The notes under the pieces: model-generated
Told to the model about the DNA's origin: nothing
The model's input: only the letters and a program-made list of their open reading frames with translations
Databases searched by the model: none
Program-made: the position numbers and the translations under genes
Shown here: positions 46,701-55,132 of the stretch, piece after piece
Numbering within the stretch: the first letter of the stretch is position 1
How the letters are laid out: every line of letters starts with the position of its first letter
NCBI RefSeq assembly: GCF_001238275.1
Contig: NZ_LGTB01000004.1
Location: forward strand, 124,001 to 188,000
Length of the DNA stretch: 64,000 nt
Reading direction: 5' to 3'
Origin: Bradyrhizobium viridifuturi
GTDB lineage: Bacteria; Pseudomonadota; Alphaproteobacteria; Rhizobiales; Xanthobacteraceae

Positions 46701-48975
46701 TCGGCCGGGCTCGACGCTGAAGATTCCGGTCAAGCTCGGCGGGCTCAACCCTGGCGAGGACGCCAAGGTGGTGCTGGCGGCGGTCGACGTCGGCATCCTC
46801 AATCTCACGAACTACAAGCCGCCGGCGCCGGATGATTACTATCTCGGCCAGCGCCGCCTGACCGCCGAGATCCGCGACCTCTACGGCCAGCTGATCGACG
46901 GCATGCAGGGCACAACCGGCCAGATCCGCAGCGGCGGCGACGCTGCTGGTGCCGAGTTGCAGGGCTCGCCGCCGACGCAGAAGCCGCTCGCGCTCTATTC
47001 CGGCATCGTCACGGTCGGCCCCGACGGCACAGCCGAAGTGAGCTTTGACATTCCGGAATTCGCGGGCACCGCGCGGGTGATGGCGGTGGCGTGGAGCGCC
47101 ACCAAGCTCGGCCGCGCCAATGTCGACGTGACGGTGCGCGATCCCGTGGTGGTGACCGCGACCTTGCCGCGCTTCCTGCTGACCGGTGACAAGGGCACCA
47201 TCAGCATGGATGTCGACAATGTCGAAGGCGCCGCCGGCGACTACGCAGTGAGCGTCAAGGCGAGTGGCCCGATCAAGGCCTCGGGCAACCCGACCACGAC
47301 GGTGAAGCTCGCCGCCAAGCAGCGCACCTCGCTGTCGCTCGGGCTTGAGGCCGGCGGCGCGGGGCGCGCGGATTTCGACGTCAATATTTCCGGGCCGAAC
47401 GGGCTGACGCTGGCGCGGCACTATGCGCTCGACGTTAAGCCGGCGACCCAAGTGCTGGCGCGCCGCTCGATCCGCACGCTGGCGAAGGGCGAGAGCCTGA
47501 CGCTGACGTCCGACATGTTCTCCGACCTCGTGCCGGGTACCGGCAGCGTCTCGGTCTCGGCGAGCCTGTCGACCGCGCTCGATGCTGCGAGCATCCTGAA
47601 GGCGCTCGACCGCTATCCCTATGGCTGCTCCGAGCAGATCACGAGCCGCGCACTGCCGCTGCTCTATGTCAACGATCTTGCCGCCGGCGCCCATCTGGCG
47701 ATGGACACCGCGGTCGACCAGCGCATCCGCGACGCGATCGAGCGGCTCCTCGCTCGACAAGGGTCCAACGGATCGTTCGGCCTGTGGTCGGCGGGCGGCG
47801 ACGACGCCTGGCTCGATGCGTACGTCACGGACTTCCTGACTCGGGCCCGCGAAAAGGGTTTCGCCGTACCGGACGTGCTGTTCAAGAGCGCGCTCGACCG
47901 CGTCAGGAACTCGGTGGTCAATGCCAACGAGCCGGAGAAGGACGGCGGCCGCGATCTGGCCTACGGCCTCTATGTGCTGGCGCGCAATGGCGCCGCGCCG
48001 ATCGGCGACCTGCGCTATCTCGCCGACACCAAGCTGAACAATCTGGCGACGCCGATCTCCAAGGCGCAGCTTGCCGCTGCACTGGCGCTGGTCGGCGACA
48101 AGGCGAGGGCCGAGCGGGTCTATGGTGCCGCGCTCGACGCGCTGAACCCGAAACCCGTGCTCGAATTCGGCCGCGTCGACTACGGTTCGGCGCTGCGCGA
48201 TGCGGCGGCGCTGGTCTCGCTTGCCGGCGAGGGCAATGCGCCGCGTACCACGCTGACGCAGGCCGTGCTGCGGGTGGAAGCGGCGCGGGGGCTGTCGCCC
48301 TACACCTCGACGCAGGAGAATGCGTGGATGGTGCTGGCGGCGCGCGCGCTCGCCAAGGAGACGCTGGCGCTCGATATCAACGGCCAGCCGGTCAAGACCG
48401 CGGTCTATCGCAGCTACAAGGCCGAGGAGATGACGGGCCAGCCGCTGAAGATCACCAATACTGGCGATGCGCCGGTGCAGGCAGTGGTCTCGGTGTCGGG
48501 CTCGCCGGTCACGCCGGAACCCGCCGCTTCCAACGGCTTCAAGATCGAGCGCAGCTACTTCACGCTCGACGGCAAGCCGGCCGATGTCACCAAGGCGAAA
48601 CAGAACGACCGCTTCGCGGTTGTCCTGAAGGTGACGGAAGCCAAACCGGAATTCGGCCACATCATGGTTGCGGATTATCTGCCGGCCGGGCTCGAGATCG
48701 ACAATCCGAACCTGGTGTCGTCAGGCGATTCCGGCACGCTCGAATGGATCGAGGATGGTGTCGAGCCGAAGAACACCGAGTTCCGCGATGACCGATTCAT
48801 CGCGGCGATCGACCGCGGCGCCAACGACAAGTCGGTGTTCACGGTTGCCTATGTCGTGCGCGCGGTGTCGCCGGGCAAGTACGTGCTGCCGCAGGCCTAT
48901 GTCGAGGACATGTACAATCCCTCGCGCTACGGCCGCAGCGGCACCGGTGCGGTTGAGGTGAAGCCGGCGAAATGA
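43768..48975 (+). CDS. alpha-2-macroglobulin family protein (YfhM-like) with CSEQ thioester motif
   Basis: A 1735-residue periplasmic protein. The signal peptide MIGLVRAAALCAALALGLVSAQA is cut before ADKAF; there is no lipobox Cys, so it is probably soluble, unlike the E. coli lipoprotein homologue. Long MG-type beta domains (for example the MG2 region around VFVYAERGVYRSNETVYLTALLRD) are followed by the thioester region YPYGCSEQIT with Cys1287 and Gln1290, and the TED and receptor-like domains to the end. Such proteins trap invading proteases. The ATG at 43768, after CAGGAG, gives the signal peptide; an earlier in-frame ATG would bury it. The stop overlaps the pbpC start (ATGA). Confidence 0.93.
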   Translation: MIGLVRAAALCAALALGLVSAQAADKAFKRDDLADSAIKLEAQIKTEAGAVNKSAATLRSDADAAFRRNDFRGGLTILGQIAATAPEDGANWLRLAKTVFQIRSASTSEQTFLMERASTAAYIAYQRAGNAGEEADSLAVLGKAFAERKLWRPALDSLRLSLDLREVAEVRGQYEKMRDEHGFRLLDYTVDSDAASPRACFQFSEELAKRVDFAPYLALAGTDKPALSAEGQQLCVDGLKHGERYNINLRAGLPSTVKETLPKSAEFNIYVRDRKPFVRFTGRAYVLPRTGQRGIPVVSVNTPAVTVDVFRIGDRNLINTVIDSDFQSTLSRYQLSDLGGQRGVKVWSGELATATTLNQDVVTAFPVDQALGDLQPGVYVMTAAAKGPGTDDDGTLATQWFIVSDMGLSAFSGNDGIHVFVNSLASTEPVANAEVKLVARNNEILATRKTDTAGHVLFEQGLARGEGGLSPALLTVMGEKSDYAFLSLKTNAFDLTDRGVAGRAIPAGADAFVYAERGVYRSNETVYLTALLRDGQGNALTGTPLTMVIERPDGVEFRRAVLPDQGAGGRMLAVALNSAVPTGTWRARVFTDPKGSSVGETTFMVEDYIPERIEFDLTSKDKVIKAEVPVELQVSGHFLYGAPASGLQLEGDMLVAPAANGRPGYAGYQFGVDDEQTASNERTPIEDLPEADANGAASFPVKLDKVPASTRPQEAQIFIRMAESGGRSVERKIVLPVAPSASLIGVKPLFGDKSVAEGDKAEFDVVFVAPDGKQLPRNGLRYELLKLESRYQWYRQNSSWQYEPVKSTRRVADGDANLAADKPLRLTFQPQPGRYRLDVKSTDADGPVTSVQFDVGWYSDGSADTPDLLETSIDKPEYASGDTMTVSVNARTAGKLTVYVLGDRLLTTQSVDVKEGTQQVKLQVGKDWGTGAYVMTTLRRPLDAAAGRMPGRAIGLKWFGIDKKTRTLAVELSPPALVRPGSTLKIPVKLGGLNPGEDAKVVLAAVDVGILNLTNYKPPAPDDYYLGQRRLTAEIRDLYGQLIDGMQGTTGQIRSGGDAAGAELQGSPPTQKPLALYSGIVTVGPDGTAEVSFDIPEFAGTARVMAVAWSATKLGRANVDVTVRDPVVVTATLPRFLLTGDKGTISMDVDNVEGAAGDYAVSVKASGPIKASGNPTTTVKLAAKQRTSLSLGLEAGGAGRADFDVNISGPNGLTLARHYALDVKPATQVLARRSIRTLAKGESLTLTSDMFSDLVPGTGSVSVSASLSTALDAASILKALDRYPYGCSEQITSRALPLLYVNDLAAGAHLAMDTAVDQRIRDAIERLLARQGSNGSFGLWSAGGDDAWLDAYVTDFLTRAREKGFAVPDVLFKSALDRVRNSVVNANEPEKDGGRDLAYGLYVLARNGAAPIGDLRYLADTKLNNLATPISKAQLAAALALVGDKARAERVYGAALDALNPKPVLEFGRVDYGSALRDAAALVSLAGEGNAPRTTLTQAVLRVEAARGLSPYTSTQENAWMVLAARALAKETLALDINGQPVKTAVYRSYKAEEMTGQPLKITNTGDAPVQAVVSVSGSPVTPEPAASNGFKIERSYFTLDGKPADVTKAKQNDRFAVVLKVTEAKPEFGHIMVADYLPAGLEIDNPNLVSSGDSGTLEWIEDGVEPKNTEFRDDRFIAAIDRGANDKSVFTVAYVVRAVSPGKYVLPQAYVEDMYNPSRYGRSGTGAVEVKPAK

Positions 48976-51086
48976 GTGCAACGTTGAGGACAGCACCGGA
49001 ACGCGGATCGGGCTGGCGACGGATCAAGACCGTCCTCGCGATCTGCGCCGTCGCGACGCTGGTCGCGGCCGGCGGCTTCGCCGGCTGGGTCGTCTCGCTC
49101 GGTCCGCTACCGCTCACGCAGGCGCAGCAGGTCTCCACCACCGTCGTCGATCGCAACGGAAAACTGTTGCGCGCCTATGCGATGGCGGACGGGCGCTGGC
49201 GGCTGCCGGTCGATGCCAGGACATCAGTCGATCCCGGTTACCTGAAGCTGCTGTTCGCCTATGAGGACAAGCGCTTCTACGAGCATCACGGCATCGATCC
49301 GCTGGCGTTGTCGCGCGCCGCATTCCAGCTGCTCACAAGCGGCCATATCGTCTCGGGCGGCTCGACGATCACGATGCAGCTGGCGCGGTTGATCGAGCCG
49401 CGGCACCAGCGTTCGGTCTACGCCAAGTTGCGCCAGATGGTGCGGGCGGTCGAACTGGAGCGCCAACTCTCGAAGGACCAGATCCTAGATCTCTACCTCG
49501 CGCTGGCGCCGTTCGGCGGCAATCTCGAGGGTGTGCGCGCCGCCTCGATCGCCTATTTCGGCAAGGAGCCGAAGCGGCTCTCGCTCGCCGAGGCCGCGCT
49601 GCTGGTGGCGCTGCCGCAATCGCCGGAGCGGCGGCGGCTCGACCGCTTCCCCGCGGCCGCGCATGCGGCGCGCGACCGCGTGCTCGACCGCATGGTCGAG
49701 GACGGCGTGGTGTCGAAACAGGACGCCGCGCAGGCCACCGCAACGGCAGTGCCGAAGCTGCGCAAGCAGATTCCGATCCTGGCGCCGCATTCGTCCGATC
49801 AGGCGATCGCGACGATGAAGGATACGCCTGTCATCAAGCTGACACTGGACGCGACGCTACAACGGAACCTGGAGGCGCTGGCACGCGACCGCGCCATTGC
49901 GCAGGGACCTGACGTCTCGGTCGCGATCGTCGTGGTCGACAACGAGAGCGGCGACGTGCTCGCGCGCGTCGGCTCGGCGGATTATTTCGACGAGCGACGG
50001 GCCGGGCAGGTCGACATGACCCGCGCGGTGCGCTCGCCGGGCTCGACGTTGAAGCCGTTCATCTACGGCCTCGCTTTCGAGGATGGCTTTGTGCATCCCG
50101 ACAGTCTGATCGAGGACCGGCCGATCCGCTTCGGCAGCTACGCCCCGGAAAATTTCGACATGACGTTCCAGGGCACGGTGCCGATCCGCAAGGCGCTGCA
50201 ATTGTCGCTCAACGTGCCGGCGATCGCGCTGCTCGACCGGGTCGGCGCCAGCCGGCTGTCGTCGCGGCTGAAGCAGGCCGGCACCAGTCTGGTGCTGCCG
50301 AAGGACGAAGCACCGGGCCTTGCGATGGGTCTCGGCGGCGTCGGCATCACGCTGCAGGATCTCGCCCAGCTCTATTCCGGCCTGGCGCGGCTCGGCGCCA
50401 CCAAGCCGCTGCGCGAGATCATGCAGGAGACTGATCGCCGCGACACGATGCGGCTGATGGATCAGGCCGCGGCCTGGCAGGTCGGCCATGTCCTGCTCGG
50501 CACGCCCCCGCCGGAGAACGGTGTGCACAACCGGATCGCCTTCAAGACCGGCACCAGCTACGGCTATCGCGATGCCTGGTCGGTCGGCTTCGATGGCCGC
50601 ATCACGATCGGGGTCTGGGTCGGCCGCCCGGACGGCGCGCCGGTGCCGGGTCTGGTCGGCCGTACGGCGGCGGCGCCGATCCTGTTCGACGCCTTCGCGC
50701 GCACCGGCAAGATCCCGGCGGCGTTGCCGAAACCGCCGCGGGGCGTGCTGGTCGCCTCCAACGCGAAATTGCCGCCGCCGCTGCGCCGGTTCCGGCCGCT
50801 GGGCGAACTGGTCCGCAGCGGCAATGATCAGGCCCCGCACATCCAGTTTCCGCTGAACGGCTCGCGCATCGACGTCGATCAATCCGATGGCGGCCGCAAT
50901 GCGCCGCTGCCGGTCAAGGTTGCTGGCGGCGTGCTGCCGCTGACGGTCCTCATCAATGGTGTCTCAGCCGGGGACATCGACAGCCGGCGGCAGCGCCTGA
51001 TCGAGCCACCCGGGCCGGGCTTCGCGCGGCTCACCGTGATCGACGCCACGGGTGCCGCAGATACCGTTGTGATCCGCGTGCAATGA
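48972..51086 (+). CDS. pbpC: penicillin-binding protein 1C
   Basis: A 704-residue bifunctional peptidoglycan synthase. One N-terminal membrane helix (about residues 20-42) is followed by the GT51 transglycosylase domain (FAYEDKRFYEHHGIDPLALSRA, GGSTITMQLARLIEP), the transpeptidase domain with the active Ser in SPGSTLKPFIYGL and the KTGTSYGYRDAW motif, and a C-terminal BiPBP_C domain. Its start overlaps the alpha-2-macroglobulin stop by four bases, a linkage known from E. coli (yfhM-pbpC). The pair is thought to join wall repair with protease defence after envelope breach. Confidence 0.95.
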   Translation: MSATLRTAPERGSGWRRIKTVLAICAVATLVAAGGFAGWVVSLGPLPLTQAQQVSTTVVDRNGKLLRAYAMADGRWRLPVDARTSVDPGYLKLLFAYEDKRFYEHHGIDPLALSRAAFQLLTSGHIVSGGSTITMQLARLIEPRHQRSVYAKLRQMVRAVELERQLSKDQILDLYLALAPFGGNLEGVRAASIAYFGKEPKRLSLAEAALLVALPQSPERRRLDRFPAAAHAARDRVLDRMVEDGVVSKQDAAQATATAVPKLRKQIPILAPHSSDQAIATMKDTPVIKLTLDATLQRNLEALARDRAIAQGPDVSVAIVVVDNESGDVLARVGSADYFDERRAGQVDMTRAVRSPGSTLKPFIYGLAFEDGFVHPDSLIEDRPIRFGSYAPENFDMTFQGTVPIRKALQLSLNVPAIALLDRVGASRLSSRLKQAGTSLVLPKDEAPGLAMGLGGVGITLQDLAQLYSGLARLGATKPLREIMQETDRRDTMRLMDQAAAWQVGHVLLGTPPPENGVHNRIAFKTGTSYGYRDAWSVGFDGRITIGVWVGRPDGAPVPGLVGRTAAAPILFDAFARTGKIPAALPKPPRGVLVASNAKLPPPLRRFRPLGELVRSGNDQAPHIQFPLNGSRIDVDQSDGGRNAPLPVKVAGGVLPLTVLINGVSAGDIDSRRQRLIEPPGPGFARLTVIDATGAADTVVIRVQ

Positions 51087-51249
51087 TCGCGCGGGAAAGC
51101 GGATCGGCATCGTTGGAAAGCGGAACAGCACGGTTGTTTGCGCTGCGGTTTCATCGTATGCGAAACCCATGGTGGATAGCCTCCAACCCCGGCGCTTTGG
51201 AGCAGGGCAACAGTCTGTAAAACCTGCGCATTCGAGCCGCAGGCTGTTC

Positions 51250-52914
51250 ATGGCGTTCGAGTTCGCAACGGCCAGCCAATGGCGTTCGGTCCTGTTCCTG
51301 ACGCTGACCTGCCTGGTGCTGTTCCTGCCGGGTTTCTTCACCATCCCGCCGGTTGACCGCGACGAGGTACGCTTTGCCCAAGCGACCAAGCAAATGGTCG
51401 AGAGCGGCGATTTCGTCGACATCCGTTTCCAGGACGACGTCCGCTACAAGAAGCCGGTCGGCATCTACTGGATGCAGGCGGCGGCACTGAAAAGCATCTC
51501 CGCGCTCGGGGTGCCGCGCGCCCAGGTCCGTATCTGGGTCTACCGCCTGCCGTCCCTGATCGGCGCCATCGGCGCCGTTTTGCTGACCTATTGGACGGCG
51601 CTTGCGTTCGTGACACGGCAGGGGGCGGTGCTGGCCGCCCTGATGATGGCAAGCTGCGTGTTGCTTGGGGTCGAAGCGCGGCTCGCCAAGACCGACGCCA
51701 TGTTGCTGCTCACGGTCACCGCAGCGATGGGCGCGATGGCGCGCGTGTATCTGTCCTGGCAACGCGGCGAGGATCCGGCCCATCCATCATGGGGCCCGCC
51801 CGCTATCTTCTGGACCGCGCTGGCGGTCGGCATCCTGCTCAAGGGTCCGTTGATCCTGATGTTCGTCGGCCTTGCGATGGCCGGGCTTGCGATACTCGAT
51901 CGCTCGGCGGCGTGGTTCTGGCGGATGCGTCCGGTGTGGGGCCTGATGTGGACCCTGGTGCTGGTGCTGCCCTGGTTCGTGCTGATCTTCTTGCGCGCCG
52001 GCGAGACCTTCTTTGCCGACTCGGTCGGCGGCGACATGCTGAGCAAGCTTGGCGCACAGGAATCGCACGGCGCGCCGCCCGGGCTCTATCTGCTGCTGTT
52101 CTGGATCACGTTCTGGCCCGGCGCACCGCTCGCCGGCATGGCGGCACCGGCGATCTGGCGCGCGCGCCGCGAGCCCGGCGCGCAGTTCCTGCTGGCCTGG
52201 CTGATCCCGTCCTGGATCGTGTTCGAGGCGGTGCTGACCAAGCTGCCGCATTATGTGCTGCCGCTCTATCCCGCGATCGCGATCCTGACCGTCGGCGCGC
52301 TGGAGCGGCGCGTGCTGTCGCGTTCGCCCTGGTTGCTGCGCGGCGCAGCCTGGTGGTTCGCGATCCCCGCGTTCGGCGCGGTGCTGGTGATTGTCGGCGC
52401 CATCAAGGCGATTCATCAGCCGGTGTTTCCGGCGTGGCCGTTGTTCGCTGTTGCGATGGTGTTCGGCCTGGTCGCGTGGTGGATGTTCGAGGACAGCCGT
52501 GCCGAACGCTCGCTGCTCAATGCGGTGATTGCGGCGGCGCTGATGGCCGGTGCGACCTACGGCGTGGTGCTGCCGCGGCTTACCACCGTGTTTCCGAGTC
52601 AGGAAGTCGCGCGCGCCTTGCGCAACGTGACCTGCGTTGGCCCCAAAGCGGCGGCGGCCGGCTTCCACGAGCCGAGCCTCGTCTTCATGACCGATACCTC
52701 GACGCTGCTCACCGACGGATCCGGCGCCGCTGACTTCCTCGGGCAGGGCTCCTGTCGCTTCGCGCTGGTCGAGCAGCGCTCGGAGCGCGCCTTCGTGCAG
52801 CGCGCCGAGGCGATCGGCCTGCGCTACAACGCGCCGGTGCGCATCGAGGGCTACAACATCTCGCAGGGCAAGGCGGTCTCGATCGCGATCTTCCGTTCCG
52901 AAGGGACGGAGTGA
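51250..52914 (+). CDS. GT39-type (ArnT-like) lipid-linked sugar transferase
   Basis: A 554-residue inner-membrane GT-C glycosyltransferase with about 11 hydrophobic segments. The first periplasmic loop shows the family signature PPVDRDEVRFAQATKQMVESGDFVDIRFQDDVRYKKPVGIYW, with the catalytic acidic Asp-Glu. ArnT/RgtF-type enzymes move a sugar from a polyprenyl phosphate to lipid A. Here the next genes encode a lipid phosphatase and a polyprenyl-phosphate sugar synthase, which fits. The ATG at 51250 gives the standard cytoplasmic head (MAFEFATAS). The transferred sugar (galacturonate or mannose) cannot be told from sequence. Confidence 0.85.
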   Translation: MAFEFATASQWRSVLFLTLTCLVLFLPGFFTIPPVDRDEVRFAQATKQMVESGDFVDIRFQDDVRYKKPVGIYWMQAAALKSISALGVPRAQVRIWVYRLPSLIGAIGAVLLTYWTALAFVTRQGAVLAALMMASCVLLGVEARLAKTDAMLLLTVTAAMGAMARVYLSWQRGEDPAHPSWGPPAIFWTALAVGILLKGPLILMFVGLAMAGLAILDRSAAWFWRMRPVWGLMWTLVLVLPWFVLIFLRAGETFFADSVGGDMLSKLGAQESHGAPPGLYLLLFWITFWPGAPLAGMAAPAIWRARREPGAQFLLAWLIPSWIVFEAVLTKLPHYVLPLYPAIAILTVGALERRVLSRSPWLLRGAAWWFAIPAFGAVLVIVGAIKAIHQPVFPAWPLFAVAMVFGLVAWWMFEDSRAERSLLNAVIAAALMAGATYGVVLPRLTTVFPSQEVARALRNVTCVGPKAAAAGFHEPSLVFMTDTSTLLTDGSGAADFLGQGSCRFALVEQRSERAFVQRAEAIGLRYNAPVRIEGYNISQGKAVSIAIFRSEGTE

Positions 52915-52915
52915 C

Positions 52916-53761
52916 ATGCCGGCGCCGCCCGCCAACCTGGAATCCGCCAACTATTTCGGACGATTGCTGACGCTGGTCTGGCTGTCCCTTGCTCAGCTCG
53001 TGCGGGCACCGTCGCATTCGCGTCGGGCCGAGGCGGCGCGACGCTCTGCGCGCCACGTACTCCTGCTCGTCGTGATCGTCGGCGCCGTGATCGTCACGCT
53101 GATGTATGCGGTCGATGTCACCGAGATCAGCCTGATGCCGCCACGCGGTACGCCTGGTCTCTGGTGGGTCAAGATACTCACCGATTTCGGCAAGGACGAG
53201 TACGTGCTGAGCGCGCTGGGCGTGCTGCTGGTTGTTCTCGCATTGACGGCGCCTGCGCTGCGCGGTGTGCCGCGCGCGACTTTGCTCGGCTTGGGGACGA
53301 GGCTGCAATACCTGTTCCTGTCGATCGCGCTGTCGGTCGCTGTGGGTGAAGTGATCAAGTGGGCCGTCGGCCGCGGACGGCCGTTCGTCGGCGGCAAGGC
53401 CAACGCCTTCAACTTCCAGCATTTCGCGGGCACGGAAGCTTATTCGAGCTTTCCGTCGGGACATGCGATCACGGCTTTCGCGCTGGCGTTCGCCGTTTCG
53501 GCAGTCTGGCCGCGTGCGCGGGTCGCGATGCTGGTCTATGCGCTGATCATCATCGCGACGCGGCTGGTGCTGTTGGCCCATCATCCGAGCGACGTGGTGG
53601 CCGGCGCGGCCGTCGGCGTGATCGGCGCAATGGCGGTGCGCTACTGGTTCGCCGCCCGCCGCCTTGGTTTCGCCATCGATCGTGACGGCACGGTCGTGGC
53701 CCTGCCGGGACCGTCGGATGAACGCCTCAAAAGGGTTGCGAGGAGCGCCTTCGCCCCATAA
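52916..53761 (+). CDS. PAP2-family lipid phosphatase (LpxE-like)
   Basis: A 281-residue inner-membrane phosphatase. All three PAP2 motifs are intact: KWAVGRGRP (K-x6-R-P), SSFPSGH, and TRLVLLAHHPSDVVAG (R-x5-H-x3-D). About five membrane segments are present. In rhizobia, LpxE-type PAP2 enzymes remove the lipid A 1-phosphate before a sugar is added. The ATG is one base after the stop of the GT39 gene, so it is in the same operon. A role in polyprenyl diphosphate recycling is the main alternative. Confidence 0.85.
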   Translation: MPAPPANLESANYFGRLLTLVWLSLAQLVRAPSHSRRAEAARRSARHVLLLVVIVGAVIVTLMYAVDVTEISLMPPRGTPGLWWVKILTDFGKDEYVLSALGVLLVVLALTAPALRGVPRATLLGLGTRLQYLFLSIALSVAVGEVIKWAVGRGRPFVGGKANAFNFQHFAGTEAYSSFPSGHAITAFALAFAVSAVWPRARVAMLVYALIIIATRLVLLAHHPSDVVAGAAVGVIGAMAVRYWFAARRLGFAIDRDGTVVALPGPSDERLKRVARSAFAP

Positions 53762-53830
53762 AAGCGGTCGCCCGGCGGCCGGATCGGGCGGGTTCCAGCC
53801 GCGAACCCCACATCAACCACGAGTACCGAA

Positions 53831-54592
53831 TTGCCTGTTTCCGACCAGACGCCGGTCGCCGTTTCCATCGTCGTGCCCGTGCGCAACGAGGCGGACAATA
53901 TCGCGCCGCTAATCGCCGAGATCGCGGCGGCGCTCGACGGACGCTGGGTCTACGAAATCGTCTACGTCAATGACGGTTCGACCGACGACACCGGTGATCG
54001 GTTGAGCGCGATCATGGCGCAGCGCCCCAATCTCCGGCAACTCCGCCACGCCGTTTCCTCGGGCCAATCGGCGGCCGTTCGCAGCGGCGTGCGCGCGGCG
54101 CGCGGTGCGATCGTGGCAACGCTGGACGGGGACGGCCAGAACGATCCTGCCTTCCTGCCGAACCTGATCAGGGCGATCGAGGGCGGCAATGGCCGGGTCG
54201 GCCTTGCCGCAGGCCAGCGCGTCGGCCGCAGGGACACTGGCTTCAAGAAGCTGCAATCGCGCATCGCCAATGCGGTGCGTGGCATCATCCTGCGCGATGG
54301 TACCCGCGACACAGGCTGCGGCCTGAAGGCGTTTCCGCGCGAGGTGTTCCTGGCGATGCCCTATTTCGACGGGCTGCATCGTTTCCTTCCGGCGCTGGTC
54401 CGCCGCGAGGGCTTCGCGATCGCCTATGTCGATGTTGTCGATCGCCCGCGCCATTCCGGCGTGTCGAATTATGGATTCTTCGACCGGCTATGGATCGGGA
54501 TCATGGATCTCGGCGGCGTGTGGTGGCTGATCCGCCGCAAGAAGCCGACGCCGCTCGTCACAGAAGTGCCGGTCGTCACCGAGGTGAAGTGA
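53831..54592 (+). CDS. GT2-family polyprenyl-phosphate glycosyltransferase (dolichol-phosphate mannosyltransferase-like)
   Basis: A 253-residue, mostly soluble transferase that charges a polyprenyl phosphate with a sugar. Family motifs: SIVVPVRNEADNIAPL, VYVNDGSTDDT, the donor-binding DGDGQNDPAF and the second conserved RHSGVSNYGF. This is the ArnC/RgtE/Dpm1 pattern. It apparently starts with TTG at 53831 (MPVSDQT). It is followed, with one shared base (TGATG), by the LAB_N gene. Together with the GT39 gene it would give donor synthesis plus transfer. Confidence 0.9.
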   Translation: MPVSDQTPVAVSIVVPVRNEADNIAPLIAEIAAALDGRWVYEIVYVNDGSTDDTGDRLSAIMAQRPNLRQLRHAVSSGQSAAVRSGVRAARGAIVATLDGDGQNDPAFLPNLIRAIEGGNGRVGLAAGQRVGRRDTGFKKLQSRIANAVRGIILRDGTRDTGCGLKAFPREVFLAMPYFDGLHRFLPALVRREGFAIAYVDVVDRPRHSGVSNYGFFDRLWIGIMDLGGVWWLIRRKKPTPLVTEVPVVTEVK

Positions 54593-54930
54593 TGCTGATT
54601 CAGTACGGTCAGGCGTTGAGCGCCTACCTCTACGATGTGTTCATCGCCAAGTTCGACTTCTGGCTGGCGTTCGGCCTCATCGCGCAATTGTTCTTCACCG
54701 CACGCTTTCTCGTGCAGTGGATTTCCAGCGAGCGCGCGGGCCAGAGCGTGGTGCCGATGGCGTTCTGGTTCTTCTCGATGGGCGGCGGTCTGATGACGCT
54801 GGTCTACGGGTTCGCCAAGCGCGAGCCGATCATCATCCTCGGGCAGGGCCTTGCGACGCTGATCTACATCCGCAACATCATGCTGATCGTGAAGAACCGC
54901 GGGCGCGCCTCGAAGACGCTCGACAACTGA
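54592..54930 (+). CDS. LAB_N (lipid A biosynthesis N-terminal domain) membrane protein
   Basis: A 112-residue protein with three hydrophobic segments. It contains the LAB_N signature: FWLAFGLIAQLFFTARFLVQWISSERAGQSVVPMAFWFFSMGGGLMTLVYGF and then REPIIILGQGLATLIYIRN. Small LAB_N proteins accompany polyprenyl-phosphate sugar synthases and are suspected lipid-linked-sugar flippases or accessory subunits. The start shares a base with the preceding stop (TGATG), so the gene is co-translated with the GT2 gene. Confidence 0.9.
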   Translation: MLIQYGQALSAYLYDVFIAKFDFWLAFGLIAQLFFTARFLVQWISSERAGQSVVPMAFWFFSMGGGLMTLVYGFAKREPIIILGQGLATLIYIRNIMLIVKNRGRASKTLDN

Positions 54931-55132
54931 CCCTCGCGGCTGTCCGTACGGCGAGCGGTATGCCGGGCCTCCTCGTCAATCTCGAGAGATTCCAGCTTCG
55001 CGCTCGGCGCGACAGCAATGCGTCCGAATTCAGACGACGGTCAAACAATCGCCCCAAGGCGTATGGCATCTACGTTTCGTGGTGGGCGTGGCGGCATCCC
55101 TGAGTCCATGCGCCAAGGGATGAGGGCCGTCG

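Noticed and set aside
45223..48660. Open frame of 1145 codons antisense to the alpha-2-macroglobulin gene
   Set aside because: Arg/Ala/His/Gly-rich composition typical of the complement of GC-rich coding DNA; no domain; the sense gene is certain.
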